Below, piece after piece: positions 62,484-64,000 of a stretch of DNA of 64,000 nt. Every line of letters starts with the position of its first letter. Position 1 is the stretch's first letter. The notes beneath the pieces are model-generated. The model did no database searches. It saw only the letters and a list, made by a program, of their open reading frames with translations, and was not told the origin of the DNA. Source of the DNA: Chloroflexota bacterium (GTDB lineage: Bacteria; Chloroflexota; Ktedonobacteria; Ktedonobacterales; JADMIN01). The stretch covers positions 1-64,000 of the forward strand of contig JAJPKE010000007.1 in the NCBI GenBank assembly GCA_021323855.1, in the 5' to 3' direction. The position numbers and the translations under genes are program-made.

Positions 62484-63386
62484 TCAGACAATGGGCGTGT
62501 CTGTTCGCGTCCCCCATTCGGCCCAAGAGCCGTAATATACCCGTACATTGGGATAGTCCAACAGATATTTCAAGATCCATGCGACTTCACTTGCCCGATT
62601 GCCTATCGTGCAATAGGTCACGACACCTCGCTCTGGAACCACCCCCCGGTCTCGGAAGAGTTGACGCATCACTTCTTCACTCTTGAGAGTGCCGTCTGCT
62701 TCATGCAGCAGGTCAATGTGTAGATGTACGGCGCCAGGGACGTGGCCGGGGCGTCCAGCCCCTTCGGTCGCCCCAGATGGCCAGAATCGCTCCCCGGTGA
62801 ATTCTGCCTCTGAGCGCACATCCAGGATAACCGGGTCTCCGCTCCCCAAGATGCTCTGCATGGCATCCAGCGACATGAGTTGAGCTGGTTCCGCTTGAGG
62901 AAGCGCATAGGTAGACGGCATTGGAGTGGGAACATCCGTTGTCCAGGGTCGGCCAGCTTCGCACCAGCTTTGCCGTGTGTCGTTGAGCATCAGCACTCGC
63001 TTGTGCCCGTATGCCTGCATAAGCCAGAAACCGAGCGATGCCCCATACCCGTAGAAAACAATCGTGACGTTGGGTGTAAGACCAGACCTGCTCAGCAGGT
63101 CTGCGAACTCACGTTGGTTCAATAAGCTGTAATCTGCATGACGCAGATCAGTATATGCGTTCCAAAGGATCGCACCTGGAATGTGCCCCTGGTTGTATGC
63201 CAACCGGCTGACATCCACCTCGATCACACGCATATCTGCATCTGCAAGGTGTTCCACCAGCCATTCCGGAGTAGCGAACACCTCTGCGAGCGCTGCGGTA
63301 TCAATCCGCGAAGAAATAGTGTCTGTCAATTCACCTTGCCCCCTTTCAGAGATTTGGTTCTCAGGTAGAGAGATAGCCTTCACCAT
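62484..63386 (-). CDS. Two-domain sulfurtransferase (rhodanese)
   Basis: A thiosulfate or 3-mercaptopyruvate sulfurtransferase of 300 residues. The inactive N-terminal rhodanese domain is at about 35-150 (VIEVDVSRLAYNQGHIPGAI, TIVFYGYGASLGFWLM). The catalytic C-terminal domain is at about 172-295 (DPVILDVRSEAEFTGE, GHVPGAVHLHID, persulfide-forming Cys259 in TYCTIGNRAS). The loop CTIGNR differs from the CGSGVTA of 3-mercaptopyruvate enzymes and is closer to thiosulfate-type loops. ATG 63386. It lies 97 bases downstream of the partial methyltransferase on the same strand. Confidence 0.9.
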   Translation of the reverse strand: MVKAISLPENQISERGQGELTDTISSRIDTAALAEVFATPEWLVEHLADADMRVIEVDVSRLAYNQGHIPGAILWNAYTDLRHADYSLLNQREFADLLSRSGLTPNVTIVFYGYGASLGFWLMQAYGHKRVLMLNDTRQSWCEAGRPWTTDVPTPMPSTYALPQAEPAQLMSLDAMQSILGSGDPVILDVRSEAEFTGERFWPSGATEGAGRPGHVPGAVHLHIDLLHEADGTLKSEEVMRQLFRDRGVVPERGVVTYCTIGNRASEVAWILKYLLDYPNVRVYYGSWAEWGTRTDTPIV

Positions 63387-63426
63387 TCGCTAGCTATGTC
63401 ATCTCCCACTTGCCTCTTACCAGGCG

Positions 63427-63463
63427 TGGCCCTATCAGCTTCTTTGCCAGGCCGATAGGGCCA
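63427..63463 (-). terminator. Hairpin after the partial methyltransferase gene
   Basis: A perfect 10-bp stem, TGGCCCTATC with GATAGGGCCA (63427-63436 with 63454-63463), 20 bases beyond the stop. No T-run. Confidence 0.55.
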
Positions 63464-63483
63464 GGATAGCGAATGTGAACACC

Positions 63484-64000
63484 TCAGGCGCGAGCCTGGA
63501 ACACCCGGTTCGTGGGTGAAGTGGCCACCCGCGTGAATTGGGAGAGTCCAGCAGCCAGAACGACATCGCGTAACTGCTGATCGGTCGCAATCGTACCGAG
63601 AGCAGAACCTCCCTGGGCAATTGCGTTTGGTGTGCAGCAGAGGACCGAGAACGCAGAGAACGCTCGCCCGATAGGATTGAGATTCTCTTCTACTCGCTGG
63701 CCGGCCATAGGCTCGACAATCATGAGCGACCCATCCGGCGCCAGGGTCTCGCGCGCATGCCGCACGGCTGCCACAGGATCACCCATATCGTGCAGGCTGT
63801 CGAAAAATGTGATGAGGTCATAGCCGGTTCCTGGGAAGTGTTCCGCACTATCCACATCGAATACCACACGATCAGCAACACCCGCTTCACGCGCCGCCGC
63901 ACGCGCATACTCGATGGATGGTTGGTGCATGTCGAAGCCAAAGAAGCGCGAACGCGGAAACGACTTCGCCAGCAGGATGAGTGAAGCGCCATAGCCACAC
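63484..64000 (-). CDS. SAM-dependent class I methyltransferase (5' end outside the window)
   Basis: The frame is open to the window edge. The visible N-terminal residues CGYGASLILLAKSFP complete motif I of class I methyltransferases, with GFDMHQPSIEYARA following. Then VDSAEHFPGTGYDLITFFDSLHDMGDP is motif II/III-like with an Asp and the loop after strand 4, and RETLAPDGSLMIVEPMAG is the post-motif strand 5. The C-terminal part (QQLRDVVLAAGLSQFTRVAT) is typical. About 172 residues are present. An ATG inside the frame at 63930 is too late to be the start because it lies after motif I. The substrate is unknown. Confidence 0.85.
   Translation of the reverse strand, partial: CGYGASLILLAKSFPRSRFFGFDMHQPSIEYARAAAREAGVADRVVFDVDSAEHFPGTGYDLITFFDSLHDMGDPVAAVRHARETLAPDGSLMIVEPMAGQRVEENLNPIGRAFSAFSVLCCTPNAIAQGGSALGTIATDQQLRDVVLAAGLSQFTRVATSPTNRVFQARA

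Overview
The window is 64 kb of GC-rich bacterial chromosome with tightly packed genes and no insertion sequence, prophage, rRNA or CRISPR array that I can see. The mix of genes suggests an aerobic, probably monoderm, Chloroflexota-type bacterium, with Ktedonobacteria as a plausible class. The pointers are zinc-ribbon forms of L33 and S18, a T-box before valS, a Bacillus-like L10 leader, a deazaflavin (F420)-type nitroreductase and a bacterial PHAX-domain protein. The lineage is inference; no phylogeny was run.

Layout. (1) 1-6.1 kb: translation/secretion cluster tuf(partial)-rpmG-secE-nusG-rplK-rplA-rplJ-rplL, with separate promoters and an L10 attenuation leader. rpoB does not follow rplL. 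(2) 6.3-9.0 kb: a DUF985 cupin, an SDR and a split chromate transporter. (3) 9.0-26.1 kb: an organic-acid catabolic island. It holds an HMG-CoA-lyase-like enzyme, a GntR/FCD regulator, a type III CoA transferase, a CitE-type lyase, a sensor kinase/response regulator pair, a complete branched-chain-amino-acid-type (HAAT) ABC transporter, a second type III CoA transferase, and PrpB and PrpD of the 2-methylcitrate cycle. (4) 26.2-32.5 kb: VOC dioxygenase-like protein, MsrB, a SCO6745-like protein, a CoA-binding protein, MetY and Kbl. (5) 32.7-36.1 kb: a CPSF73-like metallo-beta-lactamase/beta-CASP nuclease next to a PHAX RNA-binding-domain protein, both resembling eukaryotic RNA-processing factors. 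(6) 36.1-44.3 kb: CPA1 antiporter, PIG-V-like mannosyltransferase, ATP-grasp ligase, lipoprotein, DUF512 radical-SAM protein and a small basic protein. (7) 44.4-47.2 kb: an ECF sigma factor overlapping an anti-sigma factor fused to an extracellular peptide-binding-protein domain. (8) 47.5-53.1 kb: rpsF-ssb-rpsR-PpiC foldase unit, an Flp pilin and a DUF2156/MprF-type protein. (9) 53.2-64 kb: T-box-controlled valS, a second PIG-V-like protein, an unknown membrane/coiled-coil protein, DDN-type oxidoreductase, DUF5654-like protein, an MDR dehydrogenase, a two-domain rhodanese and a partial methyltransferase.

How the genes may work together. In the island, the HAAT transporter would import a carboxylate. 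The CoA transferases would activate it, the CitE/HMGL-type lyases would cleave the CoA thioesters, and PrpD/PrpB would convert a 2-methylcitrate-like acid to succinate and pyruvate. The dCache-type sensor kinase and the FCD regulator are the natural control elements. The substrate cannot be read from sequence; citramalate, itaconate, mesaconate or methylcitrate are the best guesses.

Two kinds of small repeat recur across the window and are not explained by the genes. One is a GC-rich palindrome present three times at gene borders. The other is a series of degenerate tandem repeats with a 9-bp period, upstream of genes and in low-complexity gene ends.
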